Positions 6,806 through 6,961 of a stretch of DNA of 6,961 nt are shown here, piece by piece. The position numbers and the translations under genes are program-made. Numbering within the stretch: position 1 is the stretch's first letter; every line of letters begins with the position of its first letter. The DNA comes from Candidatus Portnoybacteria bacterium CG_4_9_14_3_um_filter_43_11 (GTDB lineage: Bacteria; Patescibacteriota; Minisyncoccia; Portnoybacterales; UBA2143): positions 1 to 6,961 of the forward strand of contig PFWG01000067.1 in the NCBI GenBank assembly GCA_002791035.1, written 5' to 3'. The notes under the pieces were generated by a model that searched no databases, was not told the DNA's origin, and saw only the letters and a program-made list of their open reading frames with translations.

Positions 6806-6961
6806 GTGGGCATAGCCACTGGCATAATATCAAATTCAAAAAAGAATTGACGGATAAAAAGCGCGGGAAGACCCTTTCTAAGATCTCCCGCTTGATTACT
6901 GTCGCCGCCAAAGAAAAAGGAGCCGACCCGGAAACAAATCCAAAACTAAAACTGGCGATTG
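6802..6961 (+). CDS. yebC: YebC/PmpR family protein (partial, C-terminus beyond window)
   Basis: The first 53 residues are visible before the window ends. They show the family's N-terminal signature: MSGHSHWHNIK, then KRGKTLSKISRLITVAAKEKG and the DPETNPKLKLAI helix, which closely follow the usual MSGHSKWHNI / DP-TNP-L-LAI pattern. YebC proteins are full-length at about 240 residues. They were first described as transcriptional regulators (PmpR), and more recent work links some members to relieving ribosome stalling at proline-rich sequences. Which role applies here cannot be told from the fragment. The gene often neighbours ruvC and ruvA, so these may lie just downstream; this is an expectation, not seen. 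It is joined to the endonuclease gene by a 4-base ATGA overlap and probably shares its transcript. Confidence 0.95.
   Translation, partial: MSGHSHWHNIKFKKELTDKKRGKTLSKISRLITVAAKEKGADPETNPKLKLAI

Noticed and set aside
1..6961. CRISPR array, tRNA, rRNA or insertion sequence
   Set aside because: No regularly spaced direct repeats, no tRNA-like cloverleaf with a TTC loop, no rRNA core sequence and no transposase motifs were seen. The LAGLIDADG gene is the only mobile-type gene.

Overview
The window looks like a chromosomal segment of a Candidate Phyla Radiation (Patescibacteria, probably Parcubacteria-like) bacterium. This is an inference from gene content and style: compact, lysine-rich and AT-leaning genes, 4-base ATGA overlaps, few clear Shine-Dalgarno sites, and pilB, ruvB, yebC and a lamin-tail surface protein packed together. 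UGA is used as a true stop at the ends of tsaE and of the endonuclease gene, which argues against the Gracilibacteria/SR1 code in which UGA is glycine. No database search was possible, so the assignment is provisional.

Left part, minus strand (1-1184): tsaE (tRNA t6A synthesis ATPase) is followed, with a 4-base ATGA overlap, by the 5' end of a polA-type gene. Its first 250 residues are a complete-looking 5'-3' exonuclease domain that runs off the window edge.

Middle, plus strand: a short divergent promoter region (about 1185-1269) separates tsaE from pilB, the type IV pilus / type II secretion assembly ATPase (1270-2970). After a 161-base gap come ruvB (Holliday junction branch-migration motor, 3132-4208) and, overlapping it by 26 bases, a secreted C-terminally anchored surface protein of architecture lamin-tail, PKD, lamin-tail (4183-5688).

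Right part, plus strand: a strong promoter-like element carrying a perfect 8-base palindrome in its spacer (5696-5725) precedes an AT-rich free-standing LAGLIDADG homing-endonuclease-like gene with two tandem N-terminal helix-turn-helix repeats (5744-6805). Its stop codon overlaps the start of yebC (6802 onward, truncated by the window end) in an ATGA junction, and the yebC ribosome binding site lies inside the endonuclease gene.

The housekeeping theme is DNA repair and recombination (polA, ruvB and yebC, which often neighbours ruvC/ruvA) next to cell-surface functions (pilB, lamin-tail protein). The endonuclease is the most likely mobile newcomer. It sits in an intergenic position, keeps yebC intact, and may control its own expression.
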